DNA from: Parafannyhessea umbonata
Lineage (GTDB): Bacteria; Actinomycetota; Coriobacteriia; Coriobacteriales; Atopobiaceae
NCBI RefSeq assembly: GCF_012844235.1
Contig: NZ_JABAGR010000010.1
Coordinates: 1-64,000 of the forward strand
DNA: 64,000 nt
Reading direction: 5' to 3'
Both the position numbers and the translations under genes were made by a program. This document shows positions 9,227 through 17,506 of the stretch, one piece after another. Each line of letters begins with the position of its first letter. Positions within the stretch are counted from its first letter, which is position 1. A model generated the notes under the pieces. The model worked only from the letters and a program-made list of their open reading frames with translations, made no database searches and had not been told where the DNA came from.

Positions 9227-10951
9227 ATGGATAAGGAAACCGAGTCCAGGGTTCAGCTTTGGAAGGAAAACGTCACGGAGCCAGACCTCAAGGCAGAGCT
9301 TGACGAGCTCATCTCCTCGGGCGACGAGGAGGCGCTGAACGACGCCTTCTATCGCGACCTCGCCTTCGGTACGGCCGGCCTTCGCGGCACGCTCGGCGTC
9401 GGCACGAACCGCATGAACGTCTACGTCGTCGCGCAGGCGACGCAGGGTGTGGCCGACTACCTGAACGCCCACTACGAGAACCCCTCCATCGCGCTCGCGC
9501 GCGACTCGCGCCTGAAGGGCGAGGACTTCCAGAGGGTCGCAGCGGGCGTCCTTGCCGCCAACGGCATCCACGTGTACGTCTACCCGCGCATCGAGCCGGT
9601 CCCCACGCTGTCGTTTGCCGTCCGCTACCTGCACACCTCCGCCGGCATCGTCCTCACGGCGTCGCACAACCCCGCGCAGTACAACGGCTACAAGGTCTAT
9701 AACGACAACGGCGGCCAGATCGCGAACGAGGCCGCGGACGAGATCTCCGCGTCCATCGAGAAGACCCCGGTCTTTGGCGGCGCCAAGATGATGGACTTCG
9801 AGGAGGGCCTGCAGAAGGGCCTCATCGAGTGGACGCCGGAAGAGGTCCTCGACGCGTTCATCGAGGCCGTCAAGAAGGTCTCCGTCCCCGGCTTCAAGGC
9901 GCCCGAGGGCTACAAGGTCGTGTACACGCCACTCAACGGCACCGGCATGGAGTGCGTGACCCGCATCCTGAAGGAGATCGGCGTGAACGACGTCGAGGTC
10001 GTTCCCGAGCAGAAGGACCCGGACGGCAACTTCCCGACGTGCAAGTACCCGAACCCCGAGTTCCGCGAGGCACTGCAGCTGGCCCTTGACCTTGCCGACA
10101 AGGTGAAGCCGAACCTCGTCGTCGCCACGGACCCGGACGCGGACCGCATGGGCACGGCGATTCCCCACAACGGCGAGTACGTCCTTCTCTCCGGAAACGA
10201 GATGGGCGTCCTGCTGATGGACTGGCTCATCAAGATGGCCGAGCAGCGCGGCGAGGACCCGAAGACGAAGGTCGCCGTCTCCACGATCGTCTCGTCCGTC
10301 ATGCCCGACGCGCTTGCGCGTGACCACGGCTTCGAGATGCGCCGCGTGCTCACTGGCTTCAAGTACATCGGCGACCAGATCGACCAGCTGAAGGACGAGG
10401 GCGAGGAGGACCGCTTCCTCATGGGCTTCGAGGAGTCCTACGGCTACCTCGTCGGCACGCACGCCCGCGACAAGGACGCCATCGTCGCCGTCGAGATGTG
10501 CGTCGAGATGGCCGCGTACTACGCCGAGCGCGGCATGGACCTCTACGAGGCCATGGAGGAGCTGTACAAGAAGTACGGCTACTACCTCAACGGCACGGTG
10601 AACGCGCAGTTCCCGGGCGAGGCCGGCGCCAAGCGCATGGCCGAGATCATGACCAGCCTGCGCGAGAACCCGCTGACCGAGATCGCGGGCTACAAGGTCG
10701 TCGGCATGACCGACTTCGCGACTGGCCCCGAGATGCCGCGCGTCTCTGGCCTGCAGAAGGAGGCTCCGCAGCACCTGCCCGCCGCGAACGTGATCGAGTA
10801 CCGCCTCGAGGGCGACAACAAGGTCATCTTCCGTCCGTCCGGCACCGAGCCCAAGGTCAAGGCGTACCTGTTCGCAAAGGGCGCGACGCGCGCAGACGCC
10901 GAGGCCATCCGCGCCAAGCTTGACGAAGCCTCCAAGAAGATCCTGGCATAG
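9227..10951 (+). CDS. pgcA: Phosphohexomutase (phosphoglucomutase/phosphomannomutase family)
   Basis: A 574-residue alpha-D-phosphohexomutase interconverting hexose 1- and 6-phosphates in the cytosol. It could supply glucose 1-phosphate for the dTDP-rhamnose genes later in the window; that link is inference. All four site motifs are visible: the phosphoserine loop TASHNPAQYNG (S146), the metal loop DPDADRMG, the sugar-binding GFEESYGYL and the phosphate-binding RPSGTEPK. The length and the GFEES form resemble Firmicutes PgcA/YhxB rather than the shorter proteobacterial enzymes. The start at 9227 follows GAGGAGA. A -10-like TATCAT lies at 9151-9156, without a good -35. Preference for glucose, mannose or ribose phosphates cannot be settled by reading. 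Confidence 0.92.
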   Translation: MDKETESRVQLWKENVTEPDLKAELDELISSGDEEALNDAFYRDLAFGTAGLRGTLGVGTNRMNVYVVAQATQGVADYLNAHYENPSIALARDSRLKGEDFQRVAAGVLAANGIHVYVYPRIEPVPTLSFAVRYLHTSAGIVLTASHNPAQYNGYKVYNDNGGQIANEAADEISASIEKTPVFGGAKMMDFEEGLQKGLIEWTPEEVLDAFIEAVKKVSVPGFKAPEGYKVVYTPLNGTGMECVTRILKEIGVNDVEVVPEQKDPDGNFPTCKYPNPEFREALQLALDLADKVKPNLVVATDPDADRMGTAIPHNGEYVLLSGNEMGVLLMDWLIKMAEQRGEDPKTKVAVSTIVSSVMPDALARDHGFEMRRVLTGFKYIGDQIDQLKDEGEEDRFLMGFEESYGYLVGTHARDKDAIVAVEMCVEMAAYYAERGMDLYEAMEELYKKYGYYLNGTVNAQFPGEAGAKRMAEIMTSLRENPLTEIAGYKVVGMTDFATGPEMPRVSGLQKEAPQHLPAANVIEYRLEGDNKVIFRPSGTEPKVKAYLFAKGATRADAEAIRAKLDEASKKILA

Positions 10952-10976
10952 CGGACCGACGGCCTATCCCGCACCA

Positions 10977-11010
10977 GTGCCCCGCTCGGAGATCCGGGCG
11001 GGGCACTTCT
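10977..11010 (+). terminator. Terminator-like hairpin after the phosphohexomutase
   Basis: Nine-base-pair stem GTGCCCCGC / GCGGGGCAC with a 12-base loop followed by TTCT, between two convergent genes. Confidence 0.7.
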
Positions 11011-11039
11011 CGCGTGCGAGTTCGCGCGGTCGGGCGGCG

Positions 11040-12209
11040 CTATTGGGACGACGAGCCGTCGGAGGCGGAGGCCGTGTCGCCCGAGGCGGCGGTCACGCTC
11101 AGCAGGGTGGAGGAGTTCTTCGCGATGGTCCCCGCAGCCCACGTGTGGCCGCTCGCGGAGGTGCTGTCCGGGTCGTACATGGTGACGGACCCGTCGTCGT
11201 TTGTCTTGACCACCAGCGCCCAGTGCGCGTACGGGGTCGTGAAGTTCGCGTTCAGCTGCACGATCGCGACGCCGTTCGAAAGGACGATCGACAGGTTGTC
11301 CGCGGAAGGCGTGTACTCCTTCACGGTCAGGCCGACCTTGGCGCCCACCTTCGTGAAGAACTCCTTCTTCGTGCCGGAGCCCTTGTCAGTGTACTTGCCC
11401 TCCGTGGAGAGCTCCGCAAGTGCGTTCGGCGTCTGGTCCGTCTTTCCCGTGAGCCCCATGTACGCCATGGAGAGCGACGTCGGGCCGGAGCCCGTCACGC
11501 CCATCACGCCGTCCGCGTACTTCACGTAGCCCCAGCGGGTGTCCCAGTCGTACAGCAGCGGGTACGAGCCCTTCTCGTTGCCGTCGCCGTACTTCTTCGC
11601 CGTCGACTTCGCCTTCGGGAGGCCGGCCACGAAGTCGACGGCGTCGTCCTCGCGAAGCGCCAGCTCGCACAGGCGCGCGTCCGCATACTCGTCCGCGTGC
11701 GCTGCGATCCAGGAGAGCTTCTTGTTCTGGTCGAGCACGGGAGTGAACTGCTTCGTGAGCGACTCGGACACGCCGGCCGCGACCCTGGCGTCGTAGGAGT
11801 TGACCTCCTTCTGCGCGGACTTCGTCTGCTTGCTGGAGCTGTTGCAGCTCGTGACACAGCTGCTGATGCCGAAGATCAGCAGGATGAGAAGGACGAGGCC
11901 TGCCAGCAGCACCGCGAGGCCCCTGTTGCTCAGGCCGAGTCGCGTGAGCAGGCCGCCGCGCCGCCGCGAGCCCTTGAAGTTGCTGCGGTCGAAGCCGATG
12001 CGCGAGTTGTTGTGCACGTTCAGGCCGGCGTCATGGCCGCTGATGGTGCGGTAGTTCCTGTTGCTGCGGTAGGGGGTCCTGCTCTCGCGGCGCTGCGCGT
12101 CGCGCACGTGCGCGGTACCCTGGCGCCGATTGCCGGAGGGGCGGCCCTGCGAGGAGCGTGACTGTTCCGATCCAGAGCCCCTGGGGCGATCGTTGTAGCT
12201 ATATGGCAT
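11040..12209 (-). CDS. Membrane-anchored C39-like peptidase homologue with Ser in place of the catalytic Cys
   Basis: A 389-residue protein: a basic, Arg/Ser/Asn-rich cytoplasmic N-terminus of about 100 residues, one membrane helix (LAVLLAGLVLLILLIFGI), then an extracellular C39_2-like domain. The domain opening YPLLYDWDTRWGY matches the family pattern, and the His motif AHWALVV (H329) with following DPDS is kept. The catalytic motif normally read as GCGPT is GSGPT here, with TCC (Ser) at residue 241, so ordinary Cys-protease chemistry is not expected. It ends in a Ser/Ala-rich tail. I start it at the ATG at 12209, preceded by GGAAGGG; an upstream ATG at 12248 is in frame. It might be a binding pseudo-enzyme. 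The substrate is unknown. Confidence 0.75.
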   Translation of the reverse strand: MPYSYNDRPRGSGSEQSRSSQGRPSGNRRQGTAHVRDAQRRESRTPYRSNRNYRTISGHDAGLNVHNNSRIGFDRSNFKGSRRRGGLLTRLGLSNRGLAVLLAGLVLLILLIFGISSCVTSCNSSSKQTKSAQKEVNSYDARVAAGVSESLTKQFTPVLDQNKKLSWIAAHADEYADARLCELALREDDAVDFVAGLPKAKSTAKKYGDGNEKGSYPLLYDWDTRWGYVKYADGVMGVTGSGPTSLSMAYMGLTGKTDQTPNALAELSTEGKYTDKGSGTKKEFFTKVGAKVGLTVKEYTPSADNLSIVLSNGVAIVQLNANFTTPYAHWALVVKTNDDGSVTMYDPDSTSASGHTWAAGTIAKNSSTLLSVTAASGDTASASDGSSSQ

Positions 12210-12546
12210 GGCGAACCCTTCCAGATGCATACTTTCGTCAATCCGCATACAACACGCAGACTATGACTCATCATATTGCACATACCTTGCTTCGGATGCC
12301 CAAAAATGGGGAATGGGGGTGGCAGGGCGCGCCGGCGCCGTAGACGGTTGCCGTTCGCGGAACCACACGCGGGGTCGGCATGGCGCGCTAATCCGCATGT
12401 TAAGCTTGTATTTGCGAGATGCGTGCGATTTTATACATGATAGTTGACATGGTTCTACTAGTATTTTAACTTGATGCAGAAGAGCGCAAAATGGGCCGTT
12501 CAAATTCAGCCTCATTTATGCGAGTTGACACTACGGAGGCCGGCAC
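12210..12546. promoter_or_regulatory. Divergent intergenic region upstream of argR
   Basis: A 337-bp AT-richer gap between the C39-like gene and argR. It contains a perfect -35 TTGACA at 12444-12449 with a poor -10 (TAACTT, 12467-12472) at 17-bp spacing, pointing to argR; an alternative TTGTAT at 12406 with a TATAC-rich -10 near 12431 is also possible. ArgR usually autoregulates, but I could not find a clear ARG-box palindrome. Confidence 0.35.
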
Positions 12547-12984
12547 ATGGTAAAGAGACGCAACAACAGGCAGGACGCCATCAGGGACATCGTCCGTGGC
12601 AAGTCCATCAGGACGCAGCGCGCCCTTGTTGACGAGCTTCAGGCCATCGGCTTCAACTGCACGCAGGCGACCGTCTCGCGCGACATCGCGGACATGGGCC
12701 TGCGCAAGCTCAGCGAGGGCATCTACGTCCTCGCGGAGGACCTCCACCTCCAGCGCATGGTTTCCGAGTTCGTGATGAGCGTCGACCGCGCCGACAACCT
12801 CGTCGTGATCAAGTCGCAGCCGGGCACGGCCCCCGGCGTGGCGGCCGCCGTCGACGCGGCGTCGCTGCCCGAGGTCAAGGGCTCCGTCGCCGGCAACGAC
12901 ACCGTGCTCGTGGTCTCCGGAAGCGACGAGGCCGCGATGGACCTCGTGAACCTCGTCAACAAGCTGCGCGACGCAAAGAAGTAG
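12547..12984 (+). CDS. argR: Arginine repressor ArgR/AhrC
   Basis: A 145-residue DNA-binding regulator that, with arginine as co-repressor, controls arginine synthesis or breakdown. The N-terminal winged helix (about residues 1-70) contains the family-typical stretch CTQATVSRDIADMGLRK. The C-terminal part (80-145) carries the hexamerisation and arginine-binding fold with the GTAPGVAAAVD and AGNDTVLVV segments. Length is normal for the family. A GGAGG ribosome site lies ten bases before the ATG. It is monocistronic, closed by a strong terminator. No arginine genes are in the window, so it acts elsewhere. Confidence 0.93.
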   Translation: MVKRRNNRQDAIRDIVRGKSIRTQRALVDELQAIGFNCTQATVSRDIADMGLRKLSEGIYVLAEDLHLQRMVSEFVMSVDRADNLVVIKSQPGTAPGVAAAVDAASLPEVKGSVAGNDTVLVVSGSDEAAMDLVNLVNKLRDAKK

Positions 12985-13015
12985 CGTCGCCGCACATGTC
13001 GCGTCCAACGTGTGA

Positions 13016-13057
13016 CGCCCGGGCGGGGAGCCTGCGCTTCTCGCCCGGGCGCTTTTT
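13016..13057 (+). terminator. Rho-independent terminator after argR
   Basis: Ten-base-pair stem CGCCCGGGCG repeated as its own complement, with a 16-base loop, followed by C and five T. Confidence 0.9.
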
Positions 13058-13118
13058 GTCGCCGCTAACAACCGCGCTCGCCTTCGCATGCGCGCCACGC
13101 GCGCCGCGCCCAAGGGAG

Positions 13119-13151
13119 AAGGGCCAGCCGCTGTGGTGGCGACTGGCCCTT
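13119..13151 (-). terminator. Hairpin downstream of the PBP gene
   Basis: Nine-base-pair stem AAGGGCCAG / CTGGCCCTT lying about 50 bases past the PBP stop on the minus strand. The T-tract is weak (CTTCTCCC), so termination is likely but not certain. Confidence 0.55.
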
Positions 13152-13198
13152 GCGTGCAACCTGGTGCCGGTCGAGCCGGCTATGGCTGGGCTCCCGCG

Positions 13199-15376
13199 CT
13201 AGCGCGTCCCGTCGCCTGCGCCTGCCCCGGTCTCCTGCGTGGTCGTGCCCGTCGTGGTGTCGGTGGTGTTGGTGGTGTTGGTGGTGTTGGTGGTGTTGGT
13301 GGTGTTGGTGGTGCCGGTGGTGTTCGTGCCGTAGTTCTGGGTCGAGTTCGTCGTGGTCGGGTTAGTGGTGTCGGTGTAGCCGTTCGTGTTTTCGGTCTTG
13401 GTGTTCGTGTAGCTGCGGTAGCGGTTCGTCTCCTCGGACACGTACTTCGTCGCCGTGAACTTCCACGAGCTGTTTGGCTTGTACGTGGCGGTGCCGTCCG
13501 CCTTCGGGAACTCCGCCCTCGCCACGCCGGACAACGCGGAGTTGATGAAGTCGACGTAGATGGGGACCGTCGTGTTGTACGGGTGACCGGACGCGCCGTG
13601 CACCATGACGGTGCCCTCGGTGGTGTAGCCGCACCAGACCGCGACGGAGAGCTGCGGGGTGATGCCGCAGTACCACAGGTCGCGCGCGTTCTCGGTCGTG
13701 CCGGTCTTGCCGGCGACCGGCTGGTCGACCTTGAGGGTCTGGCTGATGACGCTCGCGGTGCCGCCCGCCTGGGTGACGCCCTTCATCACGTCGATGGCCG
13801 CGTCGGCCACGGCGGTGGAGAACACCTGCTTCGGCTTGTCCTTGTGCTTGTACACCACGTTGCCGTTGCGGTCCTCGATCTTGGTGATGGCCACGGAGTC
13901 GCGGTGGTAGCCGCCGGAGGCGATCGTGGAGTAGCCCTCCGCCATCTGGATCACGGGGATGCCGATGGTGCCGAGCGTGATGGAGTCGTATGCCGGGATG
14001 TCAACGTCGACGCCCATGTCCGTGGCCATCTGCGAGACCTTGTCCGCGCCGACCGCCTGGATCACCTGCACGAAGCCCGTGTTGGAGGACAGCGCGAACG
14101 CCTTCGCGAGGGTGATGGTGCCATAGCTCGTGTGGCCGAAGTTGTTGACCTTCCAGGTGGGGGAGGCCTGCAGCGGGGAGTTGCAGTTGATGTATATCTG
14201 CGGGTTCATGCCGGCGTTCAGGGCGGCGCACAGCGTGTACGTCTTGAAGCTCGAGCCCGGCTGGCGCTCGGCCTGCGTGGCGAGGTTGAACTTGTTGGAC
14301 TCGTAGTCGCGGCCGCCGACCATGGCCTTGATGTAGCCCGTGGAGGGGTCGATCGCCACGAGCGCCGCCTGCAGCTGGTCGTTGCCGATGCTGTCGAGGT
14401 TCTTGCGGACGCTGTCCTGCGCCGCCTCCTGCACGGTGGGGTCGATGGTGGTGTAGACCTTCAGCCCGCCCTGCATGACGGTGTCCTGGTCGAAGTCCTT
14501 CAGCAGGAGCGTCTTGACGTAGTCCGTGAAGTACGGGTACTTGCCCTCGGCATCCTCCATGGAGCCCTGGTTCGTGACCAGCTCCTCCTTCTTGGCGTCC
14601 TCGCACTGCTTCTTGGTGATGTCGCCAGCGGCGTACATGCGGTTAAGAACTATGTTGCGGCGCTTCTTCGCGGCCGTCGGGTTCTTCAGGGGGTCGTACA
14701 CGGACGGCGACTGCGGAAGTCCGCACAGCGTTGCCGCCTCGGCGAGGGTGAGGTCCTTCGCGTGTTTGTTGAAGTAGGTGATGGAGGCGGCCTCTATGCC
14801 GTACGCGCTGTGGCCGAAGTAGATCGTGTTGAGGTACATGTTCAGGATCTGCTTCTTCGTGAACATCTTCTCCATCTGGATGGCGATGTACGCCTCGCGC
14901 ACCTTGCGCTTGAGCGTCATGTCAAACTGCTCGTCCGAGAGGACCGTGTTCCTCACCAGCTGCTGGGTGATGGTGGAGGCGCCCTCGGAGCCGCCGCCCA
15001 GCTGCACGGCGACCGCGCGCAGGATGCCCTGCGGGTCGACGCCGTGGTGCTGATAGAAGCGGACGTCCTCCGTGTCGACGATCGCCTTCAGGGCGTAGTC
15101 GGAGATCTTGCTCGTGTCGACGCTGCGGCGGTTCTGGATGTAGTACTCCGCGATCACGGAGCCGTCGGACGCGTACACCGTCGTCGGCTCGGACACGAGG
15201 TACGCCTTGGCCGAGGTGTAGTCGGGCAGGTCCTGGAGCCAGTTGCTCACGACGCCGCCCAGAGACATGAAGAGCGCCAGCACAAGAAGCGCCAGAAAGC
15301 CAAAGAAACCCGCAACGCCAAAACCCACCGCATGGGTGCTCGCGTGCCTGTGAGCCCTGCGAGTGCGAATGCTCAT
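13199..15376 (-). CDS. Class A penicillin-binding protein (GT51 transglycosylase plus transpeptidase)
   Basis: A 725-residue membrane protein that polymerises and crosslinks peptidoglycan outside the membrane. After a basic cytoplasmic start there is one helix (about residues 18-42). The GT51 domain shows EDVRFYQHHGVD with catalytic E103 and GASTITQQLVRN. The transpeptidase shows SxxK at S375-K378, SxN at S430-N432 and KTGT at 557-560. The C-terminus from about residue 660 is Thr/Asn-rich and contains consecutive Asn-Thr-Thr units encoded by a 9-bp tandem repeat. The ATG is preceded by GGGAGG. PBP1A/PonA-type role is confident; which paralogue it is cannot be said. Confidence 0.93.
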   Translation of the reverse strand: MSIRTRRAHRHASTHAVGFGVAGFFGFLALLVLALFMSLGGVVSNWLQDLPDYTSAKAYLVSEPTTVYASDGSVIAEYYIQNRRSVDTSKISDYALKAIVDTEDVRFYQHHGVDPQGILRAVAVQLGGGSEGASTITQQLVRNTVLSDEQFDMTLKRKVREAYIAIQMEKMFTKKQILNMYLNTIYFGHSAYGIEAASITYFNKHAKDLTLAEAATLCGLPQSPSVYDPLKNPTAAKKRRNIVLNRMYAAGDITKKQCEDAKKEELVTNQGSMEDAEGKYPYFTDYVKTLLLKDFDQDTVMQGGLKVYTTIDPTVQEAAQDSVRKNLDSIGNDQLQAALVAIDPSTGYIKAMVGGRDYESNKFNLATQAERQPGSSFKTYTLCAALNAGMNPQIYINCNSPLQASPTWKVNNFGHTSYGTITLAKAFALSSNTGFVQVIQAVGADKVSQMATDMGVDVDIPAYDSITLGTIGIPVIQMAEGYSTIASGGYHRDSVAITKIEDRNGNVVYKHKDKPKQVFSTAVADAAIDVMKGVTQAGGTASVISQTLKVDQPVAGKTGTTENARDLWYCGITPQLSVAVWCGYTTEGTVMVHGASGHPYNTTVPIYVDFINSALSGVARAEFPKADGTATYKPNSSWKFTATKYVSEETNRYRSYTNTKTENTNGYTDTTNPTTTNSTQNYGTNTTGTTNTTNTTNTTNTTNTTDTTTGTTTQETGAGAGDGTR
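13262..13324. repeat. 9-bp tandem repeat in the PBP C-terminus
   Basis: Five identical copies of GGTGGTGTT (13262-13306), one copy with GCC at the end, then one more perfect copy; degenerate units flank them on both sides. On the gene's strand each unit encodes Asn-Thr-Thr, so copy-number change would lengthen or shorten the tail without a frameshift. Confidence 0.9.
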
Positions 15377-15537
15377 ATAACCCTCCCGGGAAATCGGTAC
15401 AGACCCTTAGATTATAAGGGTGTCAACGTAGAAACTCCCATGGCGCCCAATCTAGGCGAGAAGAACAAAAAGGCAAACTGGCAGCGGGGGCGGCCCTCGA
15501 GCTCGCGATTTCCTTGCAATCGAATGAGAACGCCCCG

Positions 15538-15577
15538 GTTGTGGTATAAGTGCTACAACATACATTCAGCGCATGTA
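15538..15577 (+). promoter_or_regulatory. Toxin-antitoxin promoter with two inverted-repeat operators
   Basis: A -10-like TATAAG (15545-15550) sits inside an inverted repeat GTTGT...ACAAC (15538-15559). Directly after it is a second inverted repeat TACAT...ATGTA (15561-15577), ending 16 bases before the antitoxin ATG. RelB/DinJ-type antitoxins bind such palindromes over their own promoter, so autoregulation is the likely reading. No good -35 is seen. Confidence 0.6.
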
Positions 15578-15592
15578 CAATAGGAGTCTAAC

Positions 15593-15862
15593 ATGACTAC
15601 GATGACAATTCGCTGCGACGAGCGTGATAAGGCTGCGGCTGCTGCCGTGGCCGAATACTACGGCCTTGACCTATCCTCTGTCACCCGCGCATTCTGGAAG
15701 CAGATGGCCAGGACAAACAGCATCCCCCTCGACTTTGGCAATAGGGAGCCTAACGCCGAGAGCCTCCGCTCAATCCGGGAGGCCGATGAGATTGAGGCGG
15801 CGGGAGGTACCGGCGAGTCCTATGGGAGCGCACGCGCGCTTCTGGACGCTGCAAGGGCGTAG
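15593..15862 (+). CDS. RelB/DinJ-family antitoxin
   Basis: An 89-residue ribbon-helix-helix protein. The N-terminal MTTMTIRCDERDKAAAAAV followed by a short helix with GLDLSSVTRAFWKQM is the RelB/DinJ DNA-binding and dimerisation pattern; the rest would wrap the toxin. AGGAGT lies seven bases ahead of the ATG. It stops two bases before the toxin start, the usual antitoxin-first order, and would repress the pair through the palindromes just upstream. The base composition around this pair (15400-16180) is AT-richer than the neighbouring genes, which suggests acquisition. Assignment is by pattern, not by alignment. Confidence 0.8.
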   Translation: MTTMTIRCDERDKAAAAAVAEYYGLDLSSVTRAFWKQMARTNSIPLDFGNREPNAESLRSIREADEIEAAGGTGESYGSARALLDAARA

Positions 15863-15864
15863 AC

Positions 15865-16161
15865 ATGGCGCGTCTCAAAGCACAGTTCACCCCAACCTTC
15901 AAACGCGACCTAAAGAAGCTTGACAAAAGGCATGTCGACGATGCGCCACTTGAAGAAGTGATTGAACTCATAATTGAGAACTCCCCAGAGTCATTGGCAG
16001 AACTGAAAAGAAGGCACAGAATGCTCTCTCTTGCTGGAGGATGGTCGGGAAGTAGTGAGTGCCATGTCTGCAATGCCGGAGATTGGCTTCTTATTTGGCG
16101 GACGTTTGATGGGATTGCCTTGATGCAGCGCACGGGGAGCCATGACGAGCTGTTCCGCTAA
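15865..16161 (+). CDS. YafQ/RelE-family mRNA-interferase toxin
   Basis: A 98-residue toxin of the YafQ type, expected to cut mRNA in the translating ribosome until bound by the antitoxin encoded immediately upstream. Visible family features are the basic N-terminus FKRDLKKLDKR, the His-containing RRHRMLSLAGGW stretch, the SECHV segment, the hydrophobic strand DWLLIWR and the C-terminal RTGSHDELF, which carries the conserved His and Phe needed for cleavage in E. coli YafQ. It starts two bases after the antitoxin stop, without its own good ribosome site, so translational coupling is likely. Confidence 0.8.
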   Translation: MARLKAQFTPTFKRDLKKLDKRHVDDAPLEEVIELIIENSPESLAELKRRHRMLSLAGGWSGSSECHVCNAGDWLLIWRTFDGIALMQRTGSHDELFR

Positions 16162-16283
16162 GAAAGAGCTGCGCGCGGGGAGCGAGACTGCGCTATCCTA
16201 TGCCGTATATGTCTAAGCACCGATGGCCGGCTCTTCTCGCCCGATCGTCGAGGGTGCTGCCGTCGTCTCTAGGAGGGACCAAA

Positions 16284-17501
16284 TTGCTATCCGTTGACGA
16301 ACAGCTCAAGGTAATTCTTTCCGGCACCATGCAGGTGGTGCCCCTGGACGAGCTCAAGAAGAAGCTCGAGAAGGGCACGCCCCTCAACATAAAGCTGGGC
16401 GTGGACCCCACGAGCCCGGACCTGCACCTGGGACACGCCGTGCCGCTGCGCAAGATGCGCCAGTTCCAGGACCCGGGGCACAACGTGACACTCATCATCG
16501 GCAACGGGACCGCGCTCATCGGCGACCCGTCCGGCCGCGACAGTACTCGCCCGCCGCTGACGGAGGAGCAGGTCGAGGCCAACGCAAAGACCTACGTGGC
16601 GCAGGCGATGAAGATCCTGGACCCCTCGCGCACGAAGGTCGTGCACAACGGCGACTGGATCAAGCCGATGACCCTGGACAAGATGCTGGGCCTGATGAGC
16701 AAGTTCAACGTGGCCCGCATCCTGGAGCGCGAGGACTTCCACAACCGCTACACCAACGGCCAGTCCATCGCCCTGCACGAGTTCATCTATCCCGTGCTGC
16801 AGGCGTACGACTCCGTCATGATCGAGGCCGACCTCGAGATGGGCGGCAACGACCAGATCTTCAATCTGCTGGCCGGCCGCGACCTTATGCGCGACATGGG
16901 CATGGAGCCTCAGGTGGCGCTGACGATGCCGCTTCTGGTGGGCCTTGACGGCCAGAAGAAGATGTCGAAGAGCTACGGCAACTACGTTGGCCTGACCGAC
17001 GAGGCGAACGACATGTTTGGCAAGCTCATGTCCATAAAGGACGAGCTGGTGCCCATGTACTTCCGCCTGTGCTCCACGCTGCCCGTGGCGGAGGTCGACA
17101 AGATCGACGCCGCGTACGCGGACGGATCGGCGGACCCGTACGCGCTGAAGCGCCAGCTGGCCCGCAACATCGTGGACCTGTACCACGGCGCGGGCGCCGG
17201 CGACGAGGCCCAGGCGGCGTTCGACGCGACGTTCAAGAAGAACCAGATCCCGGACGACGTGGCGGAGTATCCCGTGAGCCTTGCCGTCACGAACGAGGAC
17301 GGCAAGGTGTACCTGGCGAAGCTTCTGGCCGAGGTGGGCATCGCGAAGTCCGCGGGCGAGGGGCGCCGCCTGATCGACGGCGGCGGCGTGAAGATCGACG
17401 GCGAGCCCGTTGCCGCCAAGTGCTACAACGTGGAGCCGGAGCTGCTGCACGCCGGCTGCGTGCTGCAGTCTGGCAAGCGCCGCTGGGCGAGGCTGGTGTA
17501 G
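16284..17501 (+). CDS. tyrS: Tyrosyl-tRNA synthetase
   Basis: Charges tRNA-Tyr with tyrosine in the cytosol. The 405-residue product has the class I signature HLGH (residues 48-51), the KMSKS loop (226-230) and a C-terminal S4 RNA-binding domain (about 340-400). The short GVDPTSPDLHLGH opening with no long N-terminal arm points to the TyrRS type common outside enterobacteria. I chose the TTG at 16284 because AGGAGGG lies directly ahead of it; an ATG at 16200 in the same frame would add 28 residues without family similarity. No T-box leader is recognisable upstream. The next gene begins six bases after the stop. Confidence 0.95.
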   Translation: MLSVDEQLKVILSGTMQVVPLDELKKKLEKGTPLNIKLGVDPTSPDLHLGHAVPLRKMRQFQDPGHNVTLIIGNGTALIGDPSGRDSTRPPLTEEQVEANAKTYVAQAMKILDPSRTKVVHNGDWIKPMTLDKMLGLMSKFNVARILEREDFHNRYTNGQSIALHEFIYPVLQAYDSVMIEADLEMGGNDQIFNLLAGRDLMRDMGMEPQVALTMPLLVGLDGQKKMSKSYGNYVGLTDEANDMFGKLMSIKDELVPMYFRLCSTLPVAEVDKIDAAYADGSADPYALKRQLARNIVDLYHGAGAGDEAQAAFDATFKKNQIPDDVAEYPVSLAVTNEDGKVYLAKLLAEVGIAKSAGEGRRLIDGGGVKIDGEPVAAKCYNVEPELLHAGCVLQSGKRRWARLV

Positions 17502-17506
17502 TCCCG

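Noticed and set aside
15411-15426. A perfect TATAAT and TTGACA on the minus strand ahead of the PBP gene
   Set aside because: The two boxes are only four bases apart, so they do not form a -35/-10 pair; the TATAAT may still act alone, but I could not support a full promoter.
13088-15583. An 831-residue plus-strand frame opposite the PBP gene
   Set aside because: It is the complement of a clear GT51/transpeptidase gene, is low-complexity in composition, and is not preceded by a proper start site.
16162-16283. T-box leader ahead of tyrS
   Set aside because: The gap is only 122 bases and lacks the AGGGTGGNACCGCG-type T-box sequence.
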